From: Mytilus trossulus
Lineage: Eukaryota > Mollusca > Bivalvia > Mytilida > Mytilidae
Assembly: GCF_036588685.1 (NCBI RefSeq)
Contig: NC_086380.1
Coordinates: forward strand, 36,656,692-36,720,691
Length of the DNA: 64,000 nucleotides
Reading direction: 5' to 3'
Shown here: positions 24,480 to 34,355 of the stretch, in pieces
Numbering within the stretch: position 1 is the first letter of the stretch
How the letters are laid out: the number at the start of each line of letters is the position of its first letter
The notes under the pieces: model-generated
The model's database searches: none
Seen by the model: only the letters and a program-made list of their open reading frames with translations
Told to the model about the DNA's origin: nothing
Position numbers and translations under genes: made by a program

Positions 24480-25390
24480 TATAGAAACAATATATCTTTT
24501 TAAGTATGATAATTTGTTAATTGTAGTACTAAGAACATAAAGTTGAACCACTCTAGAATAACTTATGTTAAAATTTAATTTCCTATATCATGTTTATTCA
24601 CGTGGTCCCTGATTGGCATTAACGGAAATACATACATTAATGTTATAATAGTCAATTGACCTACTAAAACAGACAGGAAATCGTAGGTCATATAATTGTC
24701 ACAGTTGTAAGTATTCAAGGACCAAAAGTTATATATTGTATGTTGACATGCAATATTTCTTCAATATATTTTCAAATAGGATCACATGTACAAGGTCCGT
24801 TTAAAATGTTTTGATTCTTATTGTTCAATTTCGATCCATAGCATTTATTGATCTCACCGACTGAGATAAATTTAGCCATATTTTGTTTAATCGACCTATT
24901 TAACTTATAGAGGGCAAAAAGTTGAATTGTCATGCTGTTTTGATGCAATTTAATTCTTTGTTATCTGTTATTCTGAAAGTATATATCTGATGTTAGCTTG
25001 TATTGTTTTATTACTTGTTATCTGTTATAGGACTGTTATTTTTTTGTAAACTGTTATTGTGAGAATGCATTTGGTGTTACATGTTAATGAAAATTGGAAT
25101 GTGTTCCATTGACATCATATTTTGGATCTTACAAATAGTAATAAAGTTGTTCTTATTCGCAAAATGATACCAGTTACATAGATATCACATATTATCACAT
25201 AAACTTATTTAAATCAGTCAGGTCCAGAACCATTCCAGAATATCTTAGTATAATGCTTATTAGTATTTTCCATTTTCAATAAACATGTTTTCAGAGTTAC
25301 ATTGAATTAATTTACTCCATGTATTATAGAATGTTTTGTACAACCAAATTAAACGTAAGTCAGAATTATAAAACAAAAAAATGTAATAAC
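24480..25390. other. AT-rich spacer outside the left CATATG array
   Basis: No coding or repeat feature was supported. Any left terminus of the proposed large transposon should fall near the right edge of this stretch. Confidence 0.4.
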
Positions 25391-25414
25391 ACATGTTATA
25401 TATATATATGTTTT

Positions 25415-25621
25415 CATATGTTTTTCATGTGTTTTTCATATGTTCAAAAACATATGTCAAACGTATGTTGAGAACCACTCATGAAAAACATATGTTTTTA
25501 CTACATATGATAAACACATGTTTTTAAAAAATCATATGATAAACATATGTTAAACATATGTTTTTCATTCCATCAAATCATATGATTTCATATGAGGATC
25601 TCAACATATGTTTTTCATATG
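25415..25621. repeat. Left CATATG array (12 palindromes in 207 bp)
   Basis: I counted 12 CATATG hexamers, at 25415, 25437, 25451, 25489, 25504, 25533, 25544, 25555, 25579, 25589, 25605 and 25616. They are mostly in the form AACATATGTTTTTCATATG, in both orientations. A matching array of 16 lies at 56102-56371, and I noticed no such cluster between them. Clusters of short direct and inverted motifs near the ends are the hallmark of CACTA/EnSpm elements, where an accessory protein binds them. Confidence 0.85.
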
Positions 25622-26218
25622 TTTTTTTTTTTCTAATTTGATACTCATAATGATATAAATATGAATTTCATGTGAGAGTAAATATGAAATTACATATCTA
25701 TTCAATAGAAAGCATACCTTTAAAGTACAAGTTAAGTTTTAGACACTGTATATAGCATGCCATGTACTTGAACAACACATGGAAAATATGAGATATAATT
25801 TCTAAAGCACTGACAATCATTTTAACTGTCAGACATTATGGTCACCTTGAAATTTCTTGAAAGCTGACTTTCATTTGACTTACTCATAGCCATGTCCAAG
25901 CAACTTTTGAGAAGCAAAATTTCTCACAAAATCATTATCAACAGAATTATAATCAAGCATGCAAGAAATACATCTAGCTGTCTATGTACCTTGAACTTGT
26001 AAGTCGAATAACAAAATGATTAATAAGGTTGAAAGAAATTATAAATTCTATAAACTGGTCCATCATAGCTTGCTAATAAGTTGGTTTTTACTCCCATTTC
26101 AAGGCCATATAATTACTAATAATCACTTGAGTTGTATCATTGGCAATCATCTGTACCAGTTATCTTATATAACTCTACACTTCGTATTGAGGACTGTATC
26201 TTGAACTATATTGTGACT

Positions 26219-26262
26219 TGGATGGAGAGTTGTCTCATTGGCACTCATAGCACATCTTCTTA
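26219..26262 (+). repeat. Dispersed mussel repeat, family A end fragment
   Basis: A short piece with 'ggatggagagttgtctcatt' and 'ggcactcatagcacatcttc', downstream of the 3' end of the 268-residue gene. Confidence 0.55.
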
Positions 26263-26359
26263 TATGTCCTAAATGTGAATATCTTATATCACTATCAAAT
26301 GTCACATTGGTTGATCTGTGCTAATTAAAAACATACAAATTTATGTATTAACAAATGTA

Positions 26360-26375
26360 TTTATTTATTTTTATT
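26360..26375 (-). terminator. Polyadenylation signals of the 268-aa gene
   Basis: Three AATAAA hexamers on the minus strand (26365-26360, 26369-26364, 26375-26370), about 90-100 bases downstream of the stop at 26463. The distance suits a short 3' UTR. Confidence 0.6.
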
Positions 26376-26462
26376 TCAGTATCTTTTTGGCTATGTTCCT
26401 TCTTTCATCATGTTCATTCTTTATAATTCATTCCTTAACTCCATCTCATTGTTTCTTCTTTA

Positions 26463-26476
26463 CTACGTCTCATTAC
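26463..26476 (-). CDS. 268-aa gene, terminal exon 8
   Basis: Acceptor TTCTATTATAG, then G|GT AAT GAG ACG TAG. It contributes the last residues (GNET) and the stop. Confidence 0.65.
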
Positions 26477-29400
26477 CTATAATAGAAAATGTAAAAAAAT
26501 ATACTTATGTGAATGCTTTTAACATGTTTAATTAAATGAATGAAAAACTCTGTTTATTTTTTGGAAACTGCAAAAACTTTCCTTATAACTATTAATTAAT
26601 AAATAAATTAGGTGTATTTACTGTCTCCTGACTAGTTTCATTTTCAATATTGTCAAATTTTATGGCGACACACCCCACTCTGCCATTGTGTATTCATATG
26701 TTAACATGTGTGTAATTTTTTATTGTTAATATAAATAATACAAAAAGTTCTTTAAGCCTTTTTTTTAATGGAAATTTATATATTGAATGGCAATAATTCA
26801 TTTTAAATCTATTGAAACATAAAATAAATTTTTGACTCTTCACATTTCACATAGTACGCTTTGCAGACTATTCAATGTGAAGAATTTTATATTAATATTA
26901 TGGTTCAATAAATTCAAAACATTAAACGAGTTAAGTTTATTCTACACTTATTATTTGATGTGTAATAATCTACCAAACTAATCATTTAATAACTGATTTT
27001 TTAACCAATATTTATATGTCATGCTTTAACACCACTGTATTTGGTTATTTAAAATTGGGTGTCAGCTTTGAATTAATGTGATAATGGCTTTTGTTCTACC
27101 TTGAAGGATGTTTTAATTTATCTTCAGCTGCTAATATCAATGACATTTTGTGATTTGTGGACAGCAGTCTCATCAACAATCCTCCAACTCCTACCCCATC
27201 TTTTTTATATTTTTATGTGAATACAAACAATCACATCACCTGTACAGGTATGTCATGTATGTCATGAGAATCTAGTTTGACAGACAAAAATCAACAAAAC
27301 ATTCAAAGATTAATAGCTTTTCTTAATACACTATATAAAATTACACATATACACATTATATTTTTATAAGAAATGTCAGTTAGGAATTCAAACCATAATT
27401 AAGATATACCTGGTTGCTGTGCTGCTTGCCTTTGAGTCATCCTTCTGTTATCAAGCATCTTCAATTTGTCCCATTTTCTTTCATCATCTTTCTTAGTAAC
27501 TTCATCGTAATATTCCATAACTTTTGCCCAAAAGTCAGTAAAGAACTCCAACTCATCACTCCCTTCAACATTCAATTTCTGGGAATGCGTAAATGACCTC
27601 TACAAGAAAAAAATTGATTATATATAAAATAAATTAAATAAGAAAGAATATTTGGTTGCCAGGCATGCATGTCATGTTGTAACAGGACATAATTTCCCTT
27701 TATAAAAGGCATTTATTATTAAAAACTCAGGAATTTAAATTGAAACTTTATGTTTTTTTTGTGATTATAACAATTGTGTACAAACACAGCTTTCATTTTT
27801 TTTAAAAGAATGAAATACACTGGTTAACTAATCAGCGTAAATGACTCAATGAGTTATTACTGTGACGTGAAGGGGGGTATCTTCACAAGAAATAAAATTG
27901 CTGTTTTATGATGAAAGAACAATGAAAAATGTCATGCATGTTGATCTTAAACCCATTTCACGAATCACAGTGAAATCAAAATGGCTTAACATGTTGCACA
28001 AATATAACCCTTTATCACCCTCTGTGATGTAATTACATAGGCAATGTGACCGATGAAATCCAGGAAAGAAAGATCACTCATGTATATCATGTATAAGTAA
28101 CATTTGTTTTCCAAATTGCTATGTACAGATATAACCAGGGTATTTTTTTTATGATAAACTGGTTTGTTCAAATTGAAAATGTATTTGAAATTTTTATATT
28201 TTTGTCAAAGGTTCATAGTTAACATTTTGTCAATTTGAGTTTTATGAAAATTTAACAAGCCAAATTAATTATAGAGAATGTGTTTAAACCACTTTTTTGA
28301 AAGTGACTCTTTCAAAATATATTGTTGTCATATTGAATTTTAAATGTACTTACCAAAACCAAAGAAACCTGAATTCTCTCTGGAGAATCACCAACATCTA
28401 CACTGGCAGAACTGGCATAACTCTCCAGATAGGTTTTACAAAACTCTTGTAATGGCATGGCCTGAACATCTTTGCCATTCTTAATGTCTGACATCAACTT
28501 AAAAAAAACCAACAAGCAATTATAAACTGTATACAAGAAGTGACTGCAAAAATGAAAATTTCCAAATTTTTGAAAGTTGATATAAAAATTTCCTTTTAAC
28601 ATTCTTTAAAATAAGATTGTGTCTGCTGACATGATTGCCCCCGCCAAACTATACAAAAAGGTGCATAACTCTAGAACAGTAAATGGCTTCTGCCGAAACT
28701 CAAACTTCATCTGCATTTTGGTTGTAAGCATTGTGTATGAGTTCTCATAAAATTTGGACGAAGCAAGTTTAAAAGTGCAGAAACAATAAAATTTGCACCT
28801 GTTGAGTTTTCAAAGTTATAAAGAAGCATATTTCTACGACGGTAAACAACTTACTGCCAAAATTTGAACTCTGTCTGATTGTTTTGGTTCTAAGTATGAG
28901 TTTCATAAATAATTTGTGGACGAGCCAAACTGAATGAAAAGGTGGAAACAAAAATAATTTGTGGACGAGCCAAACTGAATGAAAGTGTGGAAACAAAAAT
29001 AATTTGTGGATGTTCCAAACTAAATTAAAGGGTGGAAACAAAAATAATTTGTGGATGTTCCAAACTAAATTAAAGGGTGGAAACAAAAATAATTTGTGGA
29101 TGTTCCAAACTAAATTAAAGGGTGGAAACAAAAATAATTTGTGGATGTTCTAAACTAAATAAAATGGTGAAAACAAAAATAAATTGAATTTTTCAACTTA
29201 TAAAGGGGGCCAATATTCAAACTCTATCTGGATGTTTTAGTTTGCAGTATGGTGCATGAGTTTTATAAACTTTCAATGAGCCAAACTTAATGTTGGAGTA
29301 CGTAAACAAACAAAAAAACTTATAAAGGGGCATATCTCTATAATTAAGGTAAGGGTAATATGTATGTCCCCTGCGACTTGCAGAGAGGGCTAAAAAAGGG

Positions 29401-32400
29401 GGTTTTCTATCACTAAATATTGCATTAATCTGAATTGAATGACTTACAGATAAACACAAAGGGAACTTTCAAGGTTAAATTAAAGTCCAAAGCTGATTGG
29501 ATATTATGACAAAAGTGTGTCAAAAGTCATATCTAATATTCTTCCTCTTAACAAATAGATAACATGAAGGGTGCCATATACAGTGCAGGAAATGCTTAAC
29601 CTATTGGAGCACCTGATTATATTCCCTGTTTTGATAGAGTTTGTGTTGTTTCTAATTTATTAATTTTTTTTTAATTTTTACTCTTCGGTTCTGTTTGTAA
29701 TTGTATTTTTTACAAAAACACTACTACAGTAACTACAAAATATAAAATCTTACTTTTCTTCTCAATTGGTTACGATATTCAGTGAACCTGGTAGTTGCCC
29801 ACTGGTTCACTGACCTGTATGCCAAAGTATTGGTCTGAAAATTGTCTTGCTTTAGACATTTTCTAACTTCATTCTGTAATTAAAAATGAAAAAAAAATCT
29901 GATTACACATTTCATGCAGTTTAATAAAAACCTGTATTTTTAATGTATTCAAAAAGTATAAAATATATATATTTATTACTTCTCTTTAATTGACTGGACT
30001 ACAAATCATTTAAGAATAATTAACTGATGGTTCTTCTATCTATTACGATAAACAGATTTACTTACTTTAAACTCCAAGTCAGATTGAGTCTTCAGCCAAG
30101 GACATCTGCTGAATTTTTCCTTGAGGAAAACATTAAGTCTTTTCTGAAACAAAAGTAAAAAAACATTTGATGAGTTGTATCAAGCCTGTATGTTGTGCCA
30201 TACTTGCCAATACTGTTCATTGCCCAACCTCTGCGCTCGTATAAAGCTTGGCCTTGCAGAGCATCTGGTTTGAGAATAAATTTATACCATTTTTTTAATG
30301 GTTGAAAAATATTAGTACAATGACTTGCAAATGACTAAAGGTAAACACTAAATAAAATCATGTCAATTGTCATGCATAACAATATTTGGTTCTGTTGTGG
30401 CATTTATGATGAATTAAAGCAGGTGATTGAGATATATTTAAGGTTCATGTGGACCCTATGGCTAAAATGGCCGTATTTTCACCTCAAAATTTACTCTGAG
30501 TACAGACAAACCTGGGCATCTGTAAAAAAAGTACAAGCATAGCATGCCATAGATAATTGAATTTTAAATATGTTTTATGTTTTAGAAAAATAAAAACTTA
30601 CCAGGATTTTGCCGTGCACTTTTTTTCATTCCTCTAGAAGATGCCAAAATAAACTAAGTTGGGAAACGGGTTTGAGAACTTCCCCACAGGTAAAAATTAA
30701 AGTGAGCATTTTCAATTGACATGGACATTAGATGGACAATAGATACCTGACAATAATTGGTTATGTAAACTGTGTACCTGAGTGGACCATATCAAGGTAA
30801 ACTCAACTGTTTGTTCATTTTATCATCTTCTGCAGAGACGAAAAAAAGTGTACGGCAAAATCCAGTTAAGTTATGAATTTTCTAAATCATACAATGCATT
30901 TGAATTCTATTTATCTAGGGCATGCTATGCCTTAAAACTTTTCCAGATGCACATGTTTGCCTGTACTCAGAGAAAATTTTGAGGTGGAAATACGGCCATT
31001 TCAGCCATAGGGTCCACATGAACCTTAAGGTCTACAACTTAATGGGTGTGAATGTTGGTGCCTCATATTGAAATGGCAAATAGATGAAAAAAATGCTAAA
31101 TAATAAATGGTTGGTACATTTAATGTCAAACAAAATATATTACCTTAAATGTACAGGTTTCCATGGAAAAAGCTCCATCATTTTGTTGCCTCTTTAGTGC
31201 TGCCACATCTTTCATCACACCTTCCAAGTTTTTTTCTAATTTCATTAGTGTTTTTACTAAAAGATATTTTTATTTAAAAATAAACACAATACTAAATTAA
31301 TGTGATTACAACACATGTTTATACCATTTTGTCCTTTGTAAACTTCCTATGTGTTCTAATCATATTTCAGAAACAATTATAAATGTTTAAAATAAATCTA
31401 AACTGTGAATTTCTTAAAGGTTCCAATTAATTAATATTCCCCTCTTTTAATTTATAAGGTAAGGGGGCATTAATGTAACCATTGACTGCCCTTCTGTTTA
31501 TTATATATTTTAATACTCTAACTTAAGTTTGCCTCATACACATTTTCATCTTCATCTCAAAGGTAACACATAGTGTGTAAAATTTGTAAAATCTAGATTG
31601 CAAGGAACACTTTTTCCTTTATTGGTAAAACAGTAATATTAGAAATCATCTCATAAGTACAATTAATGTCAATAAAATGTAGTATATGCAGTGCCAATGA
31701 AACTAAAATCTCCATAATCCAAGTCACAATTAATGTATAAAAAGTTAACAATTACAGGTCAAAGTACAGCCTTCAACATGGAGCTTTATATAGTGTGTTG
31801 AACTCACACCAAAATAGAATTCTCCTATTCTTAACCAGCTTGACTTTATAAAAACTCTTAAACTTAAAAATAATTTTAGATCTCAATATATATTTATACA
31901 TGCATTATCAATATTAACTTAATTGAATTGCTTAACACTTTTTTTCATATATGTATGTTTCTTGTCAGTCACTAATGTTTGCATTTTAACCTGTTGTTTA
32001 TGTTTTACTTTTTGCAAAAAAGTAATTATCATATAATAAATAAATTTGGTGTATTTAATGTCTTTTGATTGGTTAAAAGTAATACTTAACTTTTATTAAC
32101 AATGTTGTCAATTTTTATGGTGACACACCCACTGTCTGCCTTGTGTATTCATATGCCAACATGTGTGTACATTGTTATTGTTACAGTGGAATATAAATAA
32201 TATCAATAATACAAAAAAAAATCTCGGAGCCTGATGTTTTTGGTATCAGGTCTGTTCGCGCCCAAAATACTTTCGCACCCTACACGTTCACACCCAAGGT
32301 CCGTTCGCACTCTACACGTTCGCGCCCAATTTTAATTCAAATTCCAGTTGAATAATTTAAAAATCATGATTTTTGTTTTAATTGCTTTGATGTAAATACT

Positions 32401-34231
32401 GAATGTATTTATAGCTTGGTATGAGTAAAATATTAAATATTTTAAATGAAAAACACAAAAGATAATTGTTTTTAACAGCTTGGTCCCTTTGATCTGAAAC
32501 AATTAAATAATGAAATATAGCAATACCAGAGACATATATACACATATACACATATATGTGTATATATGTCTCTGGCAATACACTATAATATAAACCAAAA
32601 CATGATAAAATTCATTCAACGCACAAAAAAAAACGTAGTCAGAATCTTACTCCATTTTGAAAGTTATAGGTAATACACTAAACAAAACATGATTAAGTGT
32701 TATTCAACACAAAATAAAACGTTGACAGAATCCCACTTTAATTAGAAAGGAATAATTTATTTTCTTTAACAATACACTCTCAAAAACATGATTAAGATTT
32801 ATTCAACACATAAAAAATGCTGTCTCGATTTGTTTTGAGACAATGAAATCAATTATACTTTTAAGAATACTACTTGCCAAAACTTGATTACAAAGTTATT
32901 AAACACAAAACCAATTAAAGTTGGGCGCGAACATGTAGGGTGCGAACGGACTTGGGGTGCGAAAAATGAAAGGGGGCGAACATGAGTGGGTGCGAACGTG
33001 AATGGGCGCGAACGGACCCGGATTCGATAGTTTTTTAGTAATTTAATTAAAATGAGTGTTAATAATTTATGATAGCCATTCATTAAATATCCTTATCAAG
33101 AGTCAAACTTACATATTTCATTTCCAACATTTTGTGGAATTCCTTGTGCATAATGTCCAGGGTCTTGTTCAGATGACAAAGCCTCTGCAAATAAATCCCT
33201 TTGGCTCAAATCCCCCTCCTCCTGTGAATCCTGTGCAAAATAAATATATAAAATTATCTTCTTACTTCACCCATGTACAAATGTAGTCTTTCCCAAAAAG
33301 TTTTTCATCTATTAGTTTGAAAACTAAATATAACAAGATGTCTGCATGGACCAGCTTTCCTGTTTGAATGATTTTACACTAGTAATTTAGGGGGCCCTTT
33401 ACATCTTGTTGTTCAGTGTGAGCAAAGGTTCCGTGTTGAAGGCCGTGTAATATGATTCGATTTTTGTTTAAATCAAAGTTTTATTTTGGACTCTTTCGAC
33501 CTCAACATTACCAAATTGTTAACACGGCCCAAAAATCAAAAATCTAAATACATGGTTAGATATAGCATATCATTGAACCCCATACATTCAATTTTTGTTG
33601 AAATCAAAGAAAGTTTGATATTGGACCCCAATTTAAACCAACTTGAAAACTGGGCCCCATTATCAACTAGAAGTAATTGTAACAGGATGCTGTTATGAAG
33701 TTTCCCAACCAAAGCTCCCATAATAAGCCATACCCATGGTCCCATATTTTATTAGATTTGTTTTATTATCCCATACAAGAATATATTAGGTTTAGAGGTG
33801 GGGATCTGTACTGCTTGTTTACAAGATTTCAAACAGAAGGATGTGGGTCCCTCTGTTTTTGCTTTGATTTGTTTTATCATACCATGCAAGAATGCATATG
33901 GTTTAGGATTATCAGTAATGATTTACTAATAAAGAGTAAATTAAAGTAATAATTTGAAATCGTGTTTTCATGCAGGAAATTAGCCGATAATCGTTGTCCG
34001 CTTTCGGTCTTTTGCGGTTAGTGCCGAAATATTGTTATAAGTTTCAATTAAAAGAAATATATGTTAGTTGTAAAACTATTTTTTTTCGGTTCAGCCATTC
34101 TTTGAAGATTTTACACATGAAAATTAGAAAACGGTAAAATTGTGTCCCAAGCGAATATTTGCGCCCCACTCTATTGATAACACTAAGCAGCCCTAACTTA
34201 CATCAAAGACACTTGACTGCCTTTTTGACAT
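26463..34231 (-). CDS. Unrecognised 268-aa protein, eight exons, divergent partner of the transposase gene
   Basis: Eight exons (34231-34202, 33230-33113, 31256-31144, 30143-30066, 29873-29754, 28497-28354, 27599-27410, 26476-26463) join in phase with GT/AG at every junction and give 268 codons plus TAG. The start MSKRQSSVFD ends at a strong donor (GTAAGT). Residues 11-49 are acidic and polar. Residues 50-75 (LKTLMKLEKNLEGVMKDVAA) form a likely coiled coil. Residues 88-153 are basic and hold FLKEKFSRCPWLKT and WATTRFTEYRNQLRRK, which could contact nucleic acid. The C-terminal third is helical and charged (FFTDFWAKVMEYYDEVTKK). There is no signal peptide or membrane segment. I do not recognise the family. 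It is head-to-head with a Plavaka/CACTA-like transposase gene, start codons 119 bases apart, and flanked with it by CATATG arrays. An accessory, array-binding role is therefore a testable guess. Confidence 0.75.
27410..27599 (-). CDS. 268-aa gene, exon 7
   Basis: 190 bases, enters phase 0, leaves phase 1, acceptor CTTGTAG and donor GTATAT. It encodes RSFTHSQKLNVEGSDELEFF and a charged helical end (KKDDERKWDKLKM, RQAAQQP). Confidence 0.75.
28354..28497 (-). CDS. 268-aa gene, exon 6
   Basis: 144 bases, phase 0 both sides, acceptor TTTTTTTTAAG and donor GTAAGT. It encodes LMSDIKNGKDVQAMPLQEF and SPERIQVSLVL. Confidence 0.75.
28911..29165. repeat. 45-bp tandem array, six units, in intron 5
   Basis: The word 'aatttgtgga' recurs at 28911, 28956, 29001, 29046, 29091 and 29136, an exact 45-base period. 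Because 45 is a multiple of 3, the minus strand shows a false repeat protein (FPPFNLVWNIHKLFL repeated). It lies inside an intron of the 268-residue gene. Confidence 0.9.
29754..29873 (-). CDS. 268-aa gene, exon 5
   Basis: 120 bases, phase 0 both sides, acceptor TTTTTAATTACAG and donor GTAAGA. It encodes NEVRKCLKQDNFQTNTLAYR and the basic WATTRFTEYRNQLRRK. Confidence 0.75.
30066..30143 (-). CDS. 268-aa gene, exon 4
   Basis: 78 bases, phase 0 both sides, acceptor TTTCAG and donor GTAAGTAAA. It encodes KRLNVFLKEKFSRCPWLKTQ and SDLEFK. Confidence 0.75.
30440..31026. repeat. Long foldback element in intron 3 of the 268-aa gene
   Basis: Arm 30440-30548 ('aaggttcatgtggaccctat' ... 'catagcatgcc') is repeated inverted at 30919-31026. 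A second inner pair ('caggattttgccgtgcactt', about 30600-30640, with its inverse at about 30830-30870) continues the fold. The two arms make up most of a structure of about 590 bases. The frames 30360-30542 and 30782-30982 lie in the arms and are not genes. Confidence 0.75.
31144..31256 (-). CDS. 268-aa gene, exon 3 (coiled coil)
   Basis: 113 bases, enters phase 1, leaves phase 0, acceptor ATATCTTTTAG and donor GTAATA. It encodes KTLMKLEKNLEGVMKDVAAL and ends METCTFK. Confidence 0.75.
32245..33030. mobile_element. TIR element with GTTCGC/GCGAAC subterminal repeats
   Basis: The left end (TCAGGTCTGTTCGCGCCC, about 32246-32263) mirrors the right end (GGGCGCGAACGGACCCGG, 33004-33021). Several 'gttcgc' words follow the left end and 'gcgaac' words precede the right end. 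The middle has three copies of a ~95-base unit ('aatacactaaacaaaacatg', about 32576, 32670 and 32770) and a perfect AT-rich hairpin (32526-32575). There is no transposase, and no clear target duplication was found. It sits in intron 2 of the 268-residue gene. Confidence 0.65.
33113..33230 (-). CDS. 268-aa gene, exon 2
   Basis: 118 bases, enters phase 0, leaves phase 1, acceptor TTTTGCACAG and donor GTAAGT. It encodes DSQEEGDLSQRDLFAEALSS and HYAQGIPQNVGNEI. Confidence 0.75.
33355..33460 (+). repeat. Dispersed mussel repeat, family A fragment
   Basis: It contains 'tttcctgtttgaatgatttt', 'gggggccctttacatcttgt' and 'gtgttgaaggccgtg'. It lies in intron 1 of the 268-residue gene. Confidence 0.5.
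34202..34231 (-). CDS. 268-aa gene, exon 1 (coding part)
   Basis: ATG plus nine codons (MSKRQSSVFD), then donor GTAAGT. A TTTATTACAG just upstream of the ATG could be an acceptor, so a separate 5' UTR exon cannot be excluded. Confidence 0.65.
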
Positions 34232-34350
34232 TTCTGTAATAAATATTCACACTTTTGACAGTAATGTCGCTTATTATTTACACTTTTGACAGTAATGTCG
34301 CTAGTTTAAACACAATGTCATTCAAAAGCACTGAAGGCGTCGTCTGCTTT
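34232..34350. promoter_or_regulatory. Putative bidirectional promoter with 22-bp direct repeats
   Basis: Only 119 bases separate the two divergent start codons. The interval holds two identical 22-base direct repeats (34250-34271 and 34281-34302, core CTTTTGACAGTAATGTCGC, period 31). Just to the right are 'gtcgtctgctttatgacgta' and a TGACGTAA word resembling a CRE. Shared regulation of both genes is inferred from the geometry. Confidence 0.5.
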
Positions 34351-34355
34351 ATGAC
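34351..34355 (+). CDS. Transposase-like gene, coding micro-part of exon 1
   Basis: ATGAC followed by the donor GTAAGAGAG. It supplies Met and two bases of a Thr codon, exactly the phase required by the acceptor at 35387. This is the best start found. No other upstream ATG gave the right phase and donor. Confidence 0.5.

Noticed and set aside
28769-29131. 120-codon repeat protein
   Set aside because: Created by a 45-bp tandem array inside an intron.
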